A DNA stretch of 64,000 bases from Paenirhodobacter ferrireducens (GCF_004022265.1 NZ_SAVB01000001.1:236986-300985), one strand, 5' to 3'; shown: positions 1 through 10,295, counted from the first letter of the stretch. Notes: generated from the letters alone by a model not told the origin. A program made the numbers and translations.

Positions 1-40
1 TGTGGGCCGTCAAAATGTCGCAGCCCGCGCCCCGGCGATC

Positions 41-82
41 TTGATCTGGATCAACGTTGCCCGCCGCACTGCCGCGTAGAAC
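41..82 (+). promoter_or_regulatory. FNR/FnrL-dependent promoter candidate
   Basis: Positions 41-54 read TTGATCTGGATCAA, a perfect match to the FNR/FnrL consensus TTGAT-N4-ATCAA. TAGAAC at 77-82 matches four of six positions of a -10 box. If transcription starts near 89, the box is centred at about -41.5, the classical position of FNR-activated (class II) promoters. No coding frame follows; the transcript would run straight into the terminator at 176-212. Seen: box, -10, spacing. Inferred: activation under low oxygen. Confidence 0.6.
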
Positions 83-88
83 AGGGGC

Positions 89-212
89 ATCAGGTTCCTG
101 ATCTCCCTGAAACACGGCGCAAGCCGGCGGAACCTGACAGAACCAAGGACGTTCTCCCTCGTCTGGTTCAACAATGCGCTGCGGGCCTCCCTCCCGCAGC
201 GCTTTATTTTTT
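89..212 (+). ncRNA. candidate FnrL-activated small RNA with three CTCCCT loops
   Basis: About 124 nt between a predicted start near 89 and an intrinsic terminator. Three stem-loops can be drawn: 90-98 with 129-137 (TCAGGTTCC/GGAACCTGA), enclosing a small CGGC-GCAA-GCCG hairpin at 115-126; 140-145 with 164-169 plus 148-151 with 160-163; and 176-185 with 193-202. CTCCCT occurs three times, at 103-108, 154-159 and 187-192, each time in an unpaired stretch. It is complementary to AGGGAG, so the loops could pair with Shine-Dalgarno regions. CU-rich loops of this kind are known in alphaproteobacterial sRNAs that act on translation. I see no credible ORF in it. I cannot assign it to a named family. 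The exact 5' end is a guess from promoter geometry. Confidence 0.55.
176..212 (+). terminator. intrinsic terminator of the putative sRNA
   Basis: A perfect 10-bp stem GCGCTGCGGG/CCCGCAGCGC with loop CCTCCCT is followed by TTTATTTTTT. It ends any plus-strand transcript 20 nt before the stop codon of the convergent L,D-transpeptidase gene. Confidence 0.85.
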
Positions 213-231
213 GGCCGATGCCAAGGGGATG

Positions 232-825
232 TCAGATCAGCTTCACCTGCGTGCCGATCGGGCACAGGCCGTAGAGTTCCTCGATCTGCTCGTTGAACAG
301 CCCGATGCAGCCCGACGAGCTCTTGCGCCCGATCTTGCGGGTGTCGTGGGTGCCGTGGATGATGTAGGCGGGCCAGCTCAGATACATCGCATGGGTGCCG
401 AGCGGATTGTCCGGCCCGGGCGGCATCGCATGCAGCGACGGGTCCGCGGCGATCATCGAGGCGGTGGGCGTCCAGCTCGGCCCGATCTTCTTGCGCACGA
501 TCTCGGTATAGCCGGTCTTCGTCAGCTCGGGGCTTTTCGGCACCGAGGTCGGGTATAGCCGGTAATCGGCGCCATCGACGGCCCAGTAGTGCAGCGCCTT
601 CGACACCGTGTCGGCGATCAGCGTCACCCGGTCAAGCCGGTCGAAATGGTCGCGCCAGTCGATCTCGCGGAAGGATGAGATATTCGCGCGCATCTGCGGA
701 GCGACGATCGCCGGCTGATCGGCCATCGGGATATCCTGCGTGCCGGCGCGTGCCAGCGCCGGGGTGAAAAGCGATGCGGCCCCCGCAGCGAGCGCCGCGC
801 GGCGGCTGAGAATAATCCGTGCCAT
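232..825 (-). CDS. L,D-transpeptidase family (YkuD domain) protein
   Basis: A 197-residue protein of the YkuD family, which makes or edits 3-3 crosslinks in peptidoglycan or attaches proteins to it in the periplasm. The chosen start gives an N-terminus with two Arg followed by an Ala-rich hydrophobic stretch ending in ALARA, a Tat- or Sec-type signal; upstream in-frame ATGs would only add a poor extension. The catalytic region is visible near the C-terminus: HGT at about 157-159 and SSGCIGL with the presumed nucleophile Cys at about 173. The family usually has Arg after GC[IV]; here it is Gly, so the motif is slightly atypical. It stands alone, convergent with the putative sRNA. Confidence 0.85.
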   Translation of the reverse strand: MARIILSRRAALAAGAASLFTPALARAGTQDIPMADQPAIVAPQMRANISSFREIDWRDHFDRLDRVTLIADTVSKALHYWAVDGADYRLYPTSVPKSPELTKTGYTEIVRKKIGPSWTPTASMIAADPSLHAMPPGPDNPLGTHAMYLSWPAYIIHGTHDTRKIGRKSSSGCIGLFNEQIEELYGLCPIGTQVKLI

Positions 826-934
826 GTCTGTTCCTGTCCTCATATTCTGATTGCCGAATGGTCCCATTTCGTGCCGGCAGGGGCAAATCACGCCGCCTCA
901 CGAAAGGGCGAGTCTGGCCGCGGGCGGGTCTCAA

Positions 935-963
935 CGAAAAAGCCCTCCCGCGGGGGGAGGGCT
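935..963 (-). terminator. intrinsic terminator downstream of infC
   Basis: On the minus strand an AGCCCTCC/GGAGGGCT stem is followed by a run of T (TTTTTCGTT). It lies about 30 nt after the infC stop codon. Confidence 0.8.
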
Positions 964-991
964 CGCGATGCCTGCGCCGGGGCGCGGGGGA

Positions 992-1531
<540 letters not shown>

Positions 1532-1728
1532 GGCTGTGATCCTTCTGCGGCCAAGTCGAATGGCGCGCAAAATAGGACCCACGGCCGCGGCTTTCAACCG
1601 GAATCAGCGGTTTTCCGCCCGATCGGCCCGGTAAGGGGAAAGGAGAGCGCCCTTAAGCCTTTGCCTCGCCGTCGTGGGTGTCCATATAGCAGGCGTCGAA
1701 TTCGTTTCCGAACCGAAGGGAGAGAAAC

Positions 1729-2445
1729 ATGAAGAAGGTTCTTGGCCTTGTCGTGGTCGTCGCCGCGATTGCCGCAGGGGCGTGGTATTTTACCCGTTCG
1801 CCCGAAGGGCAGAAGGCTGCGACCGAGGCGGTGAACGACGCCAAGGATGCGGCTCAGGCCGTGACCGGGGCGGTCGAGTCGGGCGCTTCCGACAGCGCCA
1901 CCGCCGCTCAGGATGCCGCGCAGACCGCGGCGCAGGCAGCGGCCGAGGCGACGAAGGCCGCCGGCGATGCCGCAACGGCCGCGACCGAGGCTGCGGGTGC
2001 TGCGGTCGACGCTGCGAAGGACGTGGCCACCGATGCCGCCACCCAGGCTGCCGGGGCGGCGTCTGACGCCGCCACCGCCGCCACCGAAGCCGCCAGCGCT
2101 GCTGCCGATGCCGCCAAGAATGCGGCTTCGGACGTGACCGGCGCGGCCGGCGATGCCGCCACCCAGGCGGCGCAGTCGGCCGCGGCGGCCAGCTCGGCTG
2201 CCGCGCAGGCGGTAAGCGATGCGGCAAACGCCGCGACCAATGCCGCCGCGGCCGGTGCCGGTGCCGATGCCTCGGCGCTGACCGTCGAGGGCTTCGATGC
2301 CGCCAAGGTCGGCGCGATGATCGACGCCTCGTCGCTCTCGGCCGAAACCAAGACCACGCTTAAGGCTGCGGTCGAGGCGGCGAAGACGAACCCCGCCCTC
2401 GTTGCGGCGACCGTCGCCCAGGTGAAGGTCGCGCTTGGCCTCTGA
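1729..2445 (+). CDS. Ala-rich amphipathic repeat protein with N-terminal membrane anchor
   Basis: A 238-residue protein that I do not recognise by function. GGGAGAG lies just before the ATG. Residues 2-20 form one hydrophobic segment followed by a Phe-Thr-Arg boundary, so the protein is either anchored in the inner membrane or secreted. Residues 27-185 are almost only Ala with regularly spaced Asp, Lys, Glu, Thr and Gln (units such as DAATAATEAA and DAAKNAASD), which predicts a long amphipathic helix of the kind seen in LEA-like and apolipoprotein-like proteins. The last 50 residues are different and less repetitive (ALTVEGFDAAKVGAMID onward) and may fold as a small domain. It is transcribed alone, with its own terminator. 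Confidence 0.75.
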   Translation: MKKVLGLVVVVAAIAAGAWYFTRSPEGQKAATEAVNDAKDAAQAVTGAVESGASDSATAAQDAAQTAAQAAAEATKAAGDAATAATEAAGAAVDAAKDVATDAATQAAGAASDAATAATEAASAAADAAKNAASDVTGAAGDAATQAAQSAAAASSAAAQAVSDAANAATNAAAAGAGADASALTVEGFDAAKVGAMIDASSLSAETKTTLKAAVEAAKTNPALVAATVAQVKVALGL

Positions 2446-2471
2446 GGCCGCGACGCAGCCCGCAAAACCGA

Positions 2472-2498
2472 AACGCCGCCCCGAGGGGCGGCGTTTTT
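2472..2498 (+). terminator. intrinsic terminator after the Ala-rich protein gene
   Basis: A nearly uninterrupted AACGCCGCCCC/GGGGCGGCGTT hairpin is followed by TTTTTC. Confidence 0.85.
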
Positions 2499-2526
2499 CA
2501 TTGGCGGAAGCCACAAGCCGGAATCG

Positions 2527-2560
2527 GACAGGCCGCGGGGGGACGCACCCGCGGCCTGTC
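2527..2560 (-). terminator. GC-rich 3' hairpin after fpr
   Basis: A 13-bp perfect stem, GACAGGCCGCGGG/CCCGCGGCCTGTC, begins 20 nt beyond the fpr stop codon. There is no T run on the minus strand, so this is a weak terminator or an mRNA end-stabilising structure. Confidence 0.5.
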
Positions 2561-2579
2561 GCGGACCGCCGGGCCGTGC

Positions 2580-3401
2580 TCAGATGCCGTCGCCGACGAA
2601 GGCTTTCTCGACGACATATTCGCGCGGCTCGGAATTCGCGCCCTCGCGCAGCCCGTAATGTTCGAGCACCGCCATCACGTCCTTGTTGAAGGCAAGGCTG
2701 CCGCAGACCATGGCGCGGTCATGCTCGGCATCCATCGGCGCGATGCCGAGATCCTCGAAGACCTTGCCGCTCATCAGGTTGTCGGTGATGCGGCCGCGGT
2801 GGTGGAACTCTTCGCGGGTGGCGGTGGGATAGTATTTCAGCTTGTCGCCGACGAGCTCGCCGATCAGCGGGTCGTCCTTCAGGCTTTCGACCAGCTCCTT
2901 GCCATATTCGAGTTCGGCGACGGTGCGGCAGGTGTGCATCATCACCACTTCCTCGAACTTCTCGTAGGTCTCGGGCTCGCGCATCAGCGAGGCGAAGGGC
3001 GCGATGCCGGTGCCGGTGGCGAGGAACCACACCCGCTTGCCCGGAAGCAGCGCGTCGATCACCAGCGTGCCGACGGGCTTCGGGCGCAAGATAATCTCGT
3101 CGCCCACCCCGATGTGCTGCAGCTTCGAGGTCAGCGGGCCGTCCGGCACCTTGATCGAGTAGAATTCAAGCTCCTCGTCCCAGGCCGGCGAGGCGATCGA
3201 ATAGGCGCGCAGCAGCGGTTTGCCGTTGTCGCCCATCAGCCCGATCATCACGAATTCGCCCGAGCGGAAGCGCAGCGACTGCGGCCGCGTCACGCGGAAG
3301 GAGAACAGCCGGTCGGTCCAGTGCTTCACGTCGGTCACGGTCTGGGCGTCGGGCAGGTGCTTCACGGGCGGAATCGTCGCAGTCTGGGTCACGTCTGGCA
3401 T
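2580..3401 (-). CDS. fpr: ferredoxin--NADP(+) reductase
   Basis: A 273-residue FAD enzyme that moves electrons between NADPH and ferredoxin or flavodoxin in the cytoplasm. The FAD-binding domain shows RAYSIAS around residue 66; the NADP-binding domain shows ATGTGIAPF and VCGS. The C-terminus YVVEKAFVGDGI is typical of the bacterial subclass II enzymes characterised in Rhodobacter capsulatus. It is 130 bp from the sulfite reduction genes and in the same direction. As the sulfite reductase nearby appears to be of the ferredoxin type, a functional link is plausible, but whether they share a transcript is not shown. Confidence 0.95.
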   Translation of the reverse strand: MPDVTQTATIPPVKHLPDAQTVTDVKHWTDRLFSFRVTRPQSLRFRSGEFVMIGLMGDNGKPLLRAYSIASPAWDEELEFYSIKVPDGPLTSKLQHIGVGDEIILRPKPVGTLVIDALLPGKRVWFLATGTGIAPFASLMREPETYEKFEEVVMMHTCRTVAELEYGKELVESLKDDPLIGELVGDKLKYYPTATREEFHHRGRITDNLMSGKVFEDLGIAPMDAEHDRAMVCGSLAFNKDVMAVLEHYGLREGANSEPREYVVEKAFVGDGI

Positions 3402-3532
3402 CTCGTTCGGTTGGGCCCGGGGAGGAGGACCCGGGGCGCGAAAAACATGAACCGCAGATATCTCAATCCTCTGCGGCCGGCCTTGATCTAAGGCAAATTG
3501 CCGGGCTGCGGCGATCTGTCAACCCGCGCGGG

Positions 3533-3904
3533 TCAGCGCTGCAGCCGGGCGCGGTAATCATGCGCGCGCCAGTCGGCCCGGGCAAGCCATTGTTCCGCGC
3601 CCTGACGTTCGGCCAGCGTCTCGGAGATTTCCACCTCGTCAAAGCCCGAGCGGCGCGCCATCGCATATTGGTCGGCGATCACGTGGCCCGCCGCGCGCAG
3701 CCGCCCGGTATAGCCCGCCGCCCGCAGCCGCCGCGCCAGCGTGAAGCCGCGCCCGTCGGCAAAGGACGGGAAGGCGATACGCACGAGCGCCGCGCCCGAG
3801 GCACGCTGGATCAGCTCCTCGGACGGGGTGTCGGGGGCGATCTCGACTGCCTCGCCGGTGAAGTCATCGGCATGGAAGCCGTCGTCGCGCACGATCACGC
3901 TCAT
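3533..3904 (-). CDS. DUF934 domain protein of the sulfite reduction operon
   Basis: A 123-residue protein of the DUF934 family, found almost always next to assimilatory sulfite or nitrite reductase genes. The start ATG at 3904 shares ATGA with the cysH stop, so the two are translationally coupled, and AAGGAGAA lies nine bases before it. Key conserved stretches are RIAFPSFADGRGF and GYTGRLRAAGHVIADQ. No catalytic residues are known to me; the role is inferred from the constant gene neighbourhood. Confidence 0.88.
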   Translation of the reverse strand: MSVIVRDDGFHADDFTGEAVEIAPDTPSEELIQRASGAALVRIAFPSFADGRGFTLARRLRAAGYTGRLRAAGHVIADQYAMARRSGFDEVEISETLAERQGAEQWLARADWRAHDYRARLQR

Positions 3905-4648
3905 GCAACTTTCTCCTTGTTGTCGGGCTCTTGCATGCCATTCTTGACGCGCACGGCCTTGCCGCCGATGAAATGGATGCCGCATTCCGTCTTTTGCGAA
4001 CCGCGCCAGCGGCCCGCCCGCGGATCCTCGCCCGGGGCGACCTTCGAGGTGCAGGGCGCGCAGCCGATCGAGGGATAGCCCTGTGCCACCAGCGGGTGCC
4101 GCGGCAGCCGGTTCTGCACCATGTATTCCTCGAGATCCTCGCGGCCCCAATGCGCAAGCGGGTTGATCTTCATCCGCGTGGGGGTCTCGACCTCGAAGAA
4201 ATCGATCGTCGCCCGGGTCGCGGCCTGAAAGCGCTTGCGGCCGGTAATCCAGGCATCGAACCCCGACAGTGCCTTTTCAAGAGGCACCGTCTTGCGCAGC
4301 GCGCAGCAGGCGTCGGTGTTGAACTGGTGCAGCGTGTTGTCCGGGTCCTCGAGATCGAGCATCGCCTGCGCGGCGGTGATCGTGCGCACGTCGGTCAGGC
4401 CAAGCTGGCGCGAGACCTCGCGCTGATAGTCGAGCGTCTCGCGAAACAGCATCAGCGTGTCGACGAAGATCACCGGCGTGCCCGGGGCGATCAGCGAGAC
4501 CATGTGCAGAAGCACCACCGATTCCGCTCCGAAGGAGCTGACCAGTGCCACCTCCCCGGTGTCGGGGTCCTTCAGCGCCTTCTCCATGACCGCGACCGCC
4601 GCGTGGTGGCGATAGCGGTCATTGAGGGCGGCGACCCGTGTCGCGATG

Positions 4649-4674
<26 letters not shown>
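3901..4674 (-). CDS. cysH: adenylylsulfate (APS) reductase, 4Fe-4S type
   Basis: Reduces APS to sulfite with thioredoxin in assimilatory sulfate reduction. The 257-residue protein has SSFGAESVVLLH (sulfonucleotide binding) near residue 46, the Cys pair CC at 123-124 and CAPC at 205-208 that bind the 4Fe-4S cluster of APS-type reductases, and the redox-active Cys at about 231 in ECGIHF. The two Cys pairs argue for APS rather than PAPS as substrate. The start MARHEMLPDI is inside the end of cysI (26-bp overlap); longer in-frame starts lie entirely within cysI and are rejected. Confidence 0.95.
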
Positions 4675-6302
<1,628 letters not shown>

Positions 6303-6310
<8 letters not shown>

Positions 6311-6608
6311 GGGCCGCCTCCTGCTTGCCGTGCGGATAGTTCGAGGGGCCGCGGGTGCGGAACACCTCGCGGAAATGGACGGGTTCGGGGCCGTTCGCCC
6401 CGGCGCGGGCCTCGGCCAGATAGGGGCCGACGACGACACCGGGCTGGCCGAGCGCCGCCAGCAGCCGCAGCTCGCCATGCGCCTCGTCCTCGATCAGCTC
6501 GGCCTCGGCATGGTCGCGCGTCCAGCTGCCTGCCGCGGTCATGTAGACCACGTCGCCCATGCGCAGATCATTGGCGGTGACGACTTTCGGGGTGAACTTG
6601 CGGCTCAT
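6303..6608 (-). CDS. DUF2849 domain protein, first gene of the sulfite operon
   Basis: A 101-residue protein starting MSRKFTPKVVTANDL with conserved GDVVYMTAAGSW. DUF2849 proteins sit directly before cysI in Rhodobacteraceae, often after a siroheme synthase gene; here there is no cysG and this gene opens the operon. Its biochemical role is not known to me. The 142-bp region upstream is shared with the divergent Lrp-type regulator gene. Confidence 0.88.
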
Positions 6609-6638
6609 GGCGGCCTCCGGGGACGTGTTTTCCTGTCT

Positions 6639-6665
6639 GGAATATAGGAAATTTTCCCGGTATCC
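6639..6665. promoter_or_regulatory. candidate Lrp-type operator and cys operon promoter
   Basis: The perfect inverted repeat GGAAATTTTCC at 6647-6657 is flanked by outer half sites GGAATA (6639-6644) and TATCC (6661-6665). On the minus strand TATATT overlaps the site as a possible -10 for the DUF2849-cysIH operon, with no good -35, which fits a promoter needing an activator. AT-rich symmetric sites of this length suit Lrp/AsnC proteins. The link to the adjacent regulator is an inference. Confidence 0.4.
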
Positions 6666-6750
6666 TGCCAGTCACCCGCGCAGATAAGGACACCTGTTCC
6701 GCATCCTGCGCCGCGGGGCATCAATTTCCCGACCGAAGGAGAAAAGCGGA

Positions 6751-7212
6751 ATGGCTGTCCGGATCGACGAGATGGATCGGAAAATCCTCTCCCAGCTGCA
6801 GGAGGACGCAAGCCAGTCGCTCGACGAGATCGCGCGCAAGGTCGGCTCCTCGAAGACGCCGGTGTGGAACCGGATTCGGCGGATGAAGGAGCAGGGCGTG
6901 ATCGGCCGGCAGACGGTGATCCTCGACCCCGAGGCGCTCGGCCTCGAGGCCTGCTTCTTCGTGCTGATCCGCACCTCGGAGCACGAGGCGGAGTGGCAGC
7001 AGAAATTCCTGCGCACCCTGCGCGAGCGCCCCGAGGTGCTCGAGGCGCACCGGCTGGCGGGCGACATCGATTACATCCTGAAGGTGCGGGTGCAGAACGC
7101 GCGCGCCTATGACGCCTTCTATCAGGCGCTGATCTCCGAGGTGAAGATCTACAATGTCACCGCGCTGCTGAGCATGGAAGAGATCAAGTCGACGACGTTG
7201 CTGCCGCTGTGA
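6751..7212 (+). CDS. Lrp/AsnC family transcriptional regulator
   Basis: A 153-residue Lrp/AsnC protein: N-terminal winged HTH (DEMDRKILSQLQEDASQSLDEIARKV) and a C-terminal RAM ligand-binding domain (residues about 65-145, with VLEAHRLAGDIDYILKV). AAGGAG lies before the ATG. It is divergent from the sulfite/APS reductase operon, with a symmetric AT-rich site between them. I infer that it controls the cys operon in response to cysteine or a sulfur signal; the effector cannot be read from sequence. Confidence 0.9.
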   Translation: MAVRIDEMDRKILSQLQEDASQSLDEIARKVGSSKTPVWNRIRRMKEQGVIGRQTVILDPEALGLEACFFVLIRTSEHEAEWQQKFLRTLRERPEVLEAHRLAGDIDYILKVRVQNARAYDAFYQALISEVKIYNVTALLSMEEIKSTTLLPL

Positions 7213-7281
7213 GCGCGACAGGGGCGCGGGCTTGCCCCCGAGAGAGTGGCCGCAACCGGAGGAGGACGCCCCTTCGCGCTT

Positions 7282-7345
7282 TCTCCTTGCCTGAAATACC
7301 TCGGGGGTGAATTGGCGCAGCCAAGAGGGGGCAGCGCCCCCTTCC
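7282..7345 (-). repeat. 3' intergenic element, copy 1
   Basis: On the plus strand: AAATACCTCGGGGGT (7294-7308), a small hairpin TTGGC-GCA-GCCAA (7312-7324), then GGGGGC-AGC-GCCCCC (7327-7341). It lies between the convergent lrp-type gene and tpiA and begins a few bases after the tpiA stop codon. The palindrome followed by TTCCTTTTC could also terminate the plus-strand gene. Three related copies occur at 14081, 25746 and 52597, always just 3' of a minus-strand gene and in the same orientation. Confidence 0.7.
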
Positions 7346-7348
7346 TTT

Positions 7349-8095
7349 TCAGGCCTCGTCGAGGGCGGCGAGGATCGCGCCGAAATCCGCGGCCTTCAGG
7401 CTGGCCCCGCCAACGAGCGCGCCATCGACGTTCGAGGTCGCGAAGATCTCCTTCGCGTTCGAGGGCTTGACCGAGCCGCCGTAGAGCAGGCGGATCTTGC
7501 CGGCCTCGGCGGCGCCGAAGCGGCCGGAAAGCTCCGAGCGCATGAAATCATGCACCTCGGCGATCTGTTCGAGTGTCGGGGTGCGGCCGGTGCCGATTGC
7601 CCAGACCGGCTCGTAGGCGATCACCGTATTCGCGCCGGTGGCGCCGTCGGGGGTCGAATCGTAAAGCTGCCGGCCGATCACCTCGAGCGTCGATCCCGCG
7701 TCGCGTTCGGCCTCGGTCTCGCCGACGCAGATCACCGCGACCAGATCCGCCTCGCGCGCGGTTGCGGCCTTGGCGCGCACCATCGCATTCGTCTCGGCGT
7801 GATCGGCGCGGCGCTCGGAATGGCCGAGGATGACATGGCTCGCGCCCGCGTCCTTCAGCATCGCGGCGGCGATGTCGCCGGTATGCGCGCCCGCGGCCTT
7901 CATGTGGCAATCCTGCCCGCCGACCGCGATGCGGCCCACAGCGAGTGCCGCCATCTGCCCGACCAGCGTCGCGGGCGGGCACAGCAGCACCTCGGAGCGC
8001 GGCGTCGGATGGGCCGCGATCAGCGCCTCGACCTCGGCGAGGCTCGCCGTGACGCCGTTCATCTTCCAGTTGCCTGCCGCGAGTTTTCTGCGCAT
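7349..8095 (-). CDS. tpiA: triose-phosphate isomerase
   Basis: Interconverts dihydroxyacetone phosphate and glyceraldehyde 3-phosphate in glycolysis, gluconeogenesis and the Calvin cycle. A 248-residue TIM barrel with catalytic Lys11 (NWKMN), His92 (GHSERR), Glu162 ([10 protein letters not shown]) and the phosphate-binding YGGSV. The start [13 protein letters not shown] is preceded by GGAGGGG; an ATG four codons upstream lies before that site and is less likely. Confidence 0.97.
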   Translation of the reverse strand: MRRKLAAGNWKMNGVTASLAEVEALIAAHPTPRSEVLLCPPATLVGQMAALAVGRIAVGGQDCHMKAAGAHTGDIAAAMLKDAGASHVILGHSERRADHAETNAMVRAKAATAREADLVAVICVGETEAERDAGSTLEVIGRQLYDSTPDGATGANTVIAYEPVWAIGTGRTPTLEQIAEVHDFMRSELSGRFGAAEAGKIRLLYGGSVKPSNAKEIFATSNVDGALVGGASLKAADFGAILAALDEA

Positions 8096-8192
8096 CCGCC
8101 CCTCCATGTTTGCGCCAGATTAGGGCAGGGGCCGGGACTGGGGAAGGCGCAAAGCGCCGCGCCCGCGGATGATAACGCCAACAGTCGGAACG

Positions 8193-8552
8193 TCAGTCGG
8201 CGTCCGCCTCGCGGAACTTGATCGACTCGCCGCAGCCGCAGGTCTCGACCACATTCGGGTTGCGGAACTTGAAGCCCGATTCCAGCAGGCCGGTCTCGTA
8301 GTCGATCTCGGTGCCGATCATGAACATCTGCGCCATCGGCGCGATCAGCACGCGGGCAGAGCCGTCCTCGACCACGATGTCCATCGGGCCGGCCTCCTGC
8401 GCGATCTCCATGGTGTATTCCATGCCGGCGCAGCCGCCCTTCTTCACCCCGATGCGAAAGCCTGCGGCCTGTTCACGCTCCATCAGCCGGGCGATCTGCG
8501 CGGCGGCGGCAGGGGTGAGGGTGACGGGCGGTTTTCCGGGAATGGCGAACAT
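8193..8552 (-). CDS. A-type Fe-S cluster carrier (HesB/IscA family, SufA/ErpA-like)
   Basis: A 119-residue A-type carrier that holds and passes on Fe-S clusters. The three ligand cysteines are visible: Cys41 in GGCAGMEY and Cys105 and Cys107 in ETCGCGES. Length and motifs match the family; whether it is closer to SufA, IscA or ErpA cannot be decided by eye. A SufT-like gene lies 1.3 kb away in the same direction, beyond an ene-reductase gene, which fits a SUF-associated group. Confidence 0.9.
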   Translation of the reverse strand: MFAIPGKPPVTLTPAAAAQIARLMEREQAAGFRIGVKKGGCAGMEYTMEIAQEAGPMDIVVEDGSARVLIAPMAQMFMIGTEIDYETGLLESGFKFRNPNVVETCGCGESIKFREADAD

Positions 8553-8624
8553 CGGGACGGCTCCTGTGATGGGCCCAAGATAGGGCGCGCGGGGCGGGCG
8601 GACAACCCGCCCCGCGGCGGTGGA

Positions 8625-9698
8625 TCAGCCGAGGGCGGGATAGTCGGTGTAGCCCTCCGCGCCGCCGCCATAGAGCAGGGCCGGGCGCAGCGGGTTCAGC
8701 GGTGCGTCGGCAGCCAGCCGGGCGGGCAGGTCGGGGTTGGCGATGAAGGGCCGGCCGAAGGCCACGGCATAGGCCGTGCCCGAGGCGACGGCGGCGAGTG
8801 CCGTTGCCCGCGTATAGCCGTTGTTCGCGATATAGGGGGCGGTCAGGGCAGCGCGGAAGGCGGCCAGCTCGGCCTCGGGGTAATCGCGCGGCCCGCCGGT
8901 CTGGCCCTCGACGACATGGACGAAGGCGAGCGGATGGGCGTTCAGCACCTCGGCCACCGCGGCGAAGAGCGCCGGCGTGTCGCTGTCGAGGCCGACATTG
9001 TTCGCATTCGACCAGGGCGAGAGCCGGATGCCGGTGCGGCCGGCGCCGAGCACGCCCACCACCGCCTCGAGCACGCCCGCGAGGAAGCGCACACGGTTCG
9101 CGATCGGCCCGCCCCAGTCGTCGGTGCGATGGTTCGAGGTGTCGCGCAGGAACTGGTCGATCAGATAGCCGTTCGCGGCGTGGATCTCGACCCCGTCAAA
9201 GCCCGCCTCGTCGGCGCAGCGCGCGGCATGGGCGTATTCGGCGAAGATCGCGGGGATCTCGTCGGCCTCGAGGGCGCGCGGCGTCACCGTCTCGACGAAG
9301 CCGGTGCCGTCGAAGGTCTTGGAATGGGCCGAGAGCGCCGAGGGCGCGACGGGCAGGGCGCCGTTCAGCAGCGAGGGATGCGAGATCCGGCCGACATGCC
9401 ACAGCTGCGCGACGATCTTGCCGCCCGCGGCATGCACCGCATCGGTGACCTTGCGCCAGCCGTCGACCTGTTCGGGGGAATAGATGCCCGGCGTCCAGGC
9501 ATAGCCCTGACCCATCGGCGAGATCTGCGTGCCCTCGGAGACGATCAGCCCGGCGCTGGCGCGCTGGCGGTAATACTCGACGGTGAGCTCGGTCGGCACC
9601 AGATCCGGCGCACGGTTGCGGGTGAGCGGCGCCATCACCAGGCGATTGGCGATCTCGATCTGGCCAAGCTGGCCCGGCGAAAACAGTGTGTCGGTCAT
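8625..9698 (-). CDS. alkene reductase, Old Yellow Enzyme family
   Basis: A 357-residue FMN-dependent ene-reductase of the NemA/OYE group, reducing activated C=C bonds, nitro groups or N-ethylmaleimide with NADPH. Seen: APLTRNRA (FMN site) near residue 24, AQLWHVGRISHP near 97, the substrate-binding HAAN in GVEIHAANGYLIDQFLRD, and FGRPFIANPDLP near the C-terminus. The native substrate is not predictable. It stands between the two Fe-S assembly genes and may be co-transcribed with them. Confidence 0.92.
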   Translation of the reverse strand: MTDTLFSPGQLGQIEIANRLVMAPLTRNRAPDLVPTELTVEYYRQRASAGLIVSEGTQISPMGQGYAWTPGIYSPEQVDGWRKVTDAVHAAGGKIVAQLWHVGRISHPSLLNGALPVAPSALSAHSKTFDGTGFVETVTPRALEADEIPAIFAEYAHAARCADEAGFDGVEIHAANGYLIDQFLRDTSNHRTDDWGGPIANRVRFLAGVLEAVVGVLGAGRTGIRLSPWSNANNVGLDSDTPALFAAVAEVLNAHPLAFVHVVEGQTGGPRDYPEAELAAFRAALTAPYIANNGYTRATALAAVASGTAYAVAFGRPFIANPDLPARLAADAPLNPLRPALLYGGGAEGYTDYPALG

Positions 9699-9824
9699 CG
9701 GAAAGACTGTCCCTTGTGCGGCGCGACCTGCGCGCCAGAGTGAACGAATGAGTTCAATTTTGGCGCGCGCGGCGCGGCCGACAAGGGGGAGGCGCGGAAT
9801 TTCTGCCCCGATTTCTGCCCCGGC

Positions 9825-10190
9825 TCACATGAAGCCGAGTTCGAGCCGTGCCTCGTCCGACATCATGTCCATGCCCCATTGCGGCTGGAAGGTCATCTCG
9901 ACATTCACCGCCTGCACGCCCGGCACCGACTCGACCGCGTTCTGCACCCATTCGGGCATCTCGCCCGCCACTGGGCAGCCCGGCGCGGTCAGGGTCATCA
10001 CGATCTCGACCTCGTTCGCGTCGTTGATCTCGATCGTGTAGACGAGGCCCAGATCGTAGATATTCACAGGGATTTCAGGGTCGAAGACCGTGCGGCAGGC
10101 CTCCACCACGGCGTCGAACAGCGGATGGTCGGTGGTCGAGGGCTTGATCAGCGGCGTGCCCTCGAGGGGCGTCTGGTCTTCGATGGTCAT
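9825..10190 (-). CDS. SufT-like Fe-S assembly protein (MIP18/DUF59 family)
   Basis: A 121-residue MIP18/DUF59 protein with FDPEIPVNIYDLGLVY and the conserved Cys in LTAPGCPVAGEMP. Proteins of this type help mature Fe-S proteins and in this family are usually named SufT. Alphaproteobacterial sufT is commonly at the end of the suf locus; here the rest of suf is not in the window. Confidence 0.88.
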   Translation of the reverse strand: MTIEDQTPLEGTPLIKPSTTDHPLFDAVVEACRTVFDPEIPVNIYDLGLVYTIEINDANEVEIVMTLTAPGCPVAGEMPEWVQNAVESVPGVQAVNVEMTFQPQWGMDMMSDEARLELGFM

Positions 10191-10295
10191 GGCAAACCCG
10201 CATCTGCGAAAGTCGAGCGTTTATATAGGGAATGCCCGGCAAAGGTAAAGAGCGCGGGGCTTGACCCGGAGAGATGAAAACGTCACATCCGCGGC

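Noticed and set aside
1594..2514. A Gly/Arg-rich frame opposite the Ala-rich protein gene
   Set aside because: Its composition is the direct complement of GCC/GCG-type Ala codons; the plus-strand gene has the ribosome-binding site, signal segment and terminator.
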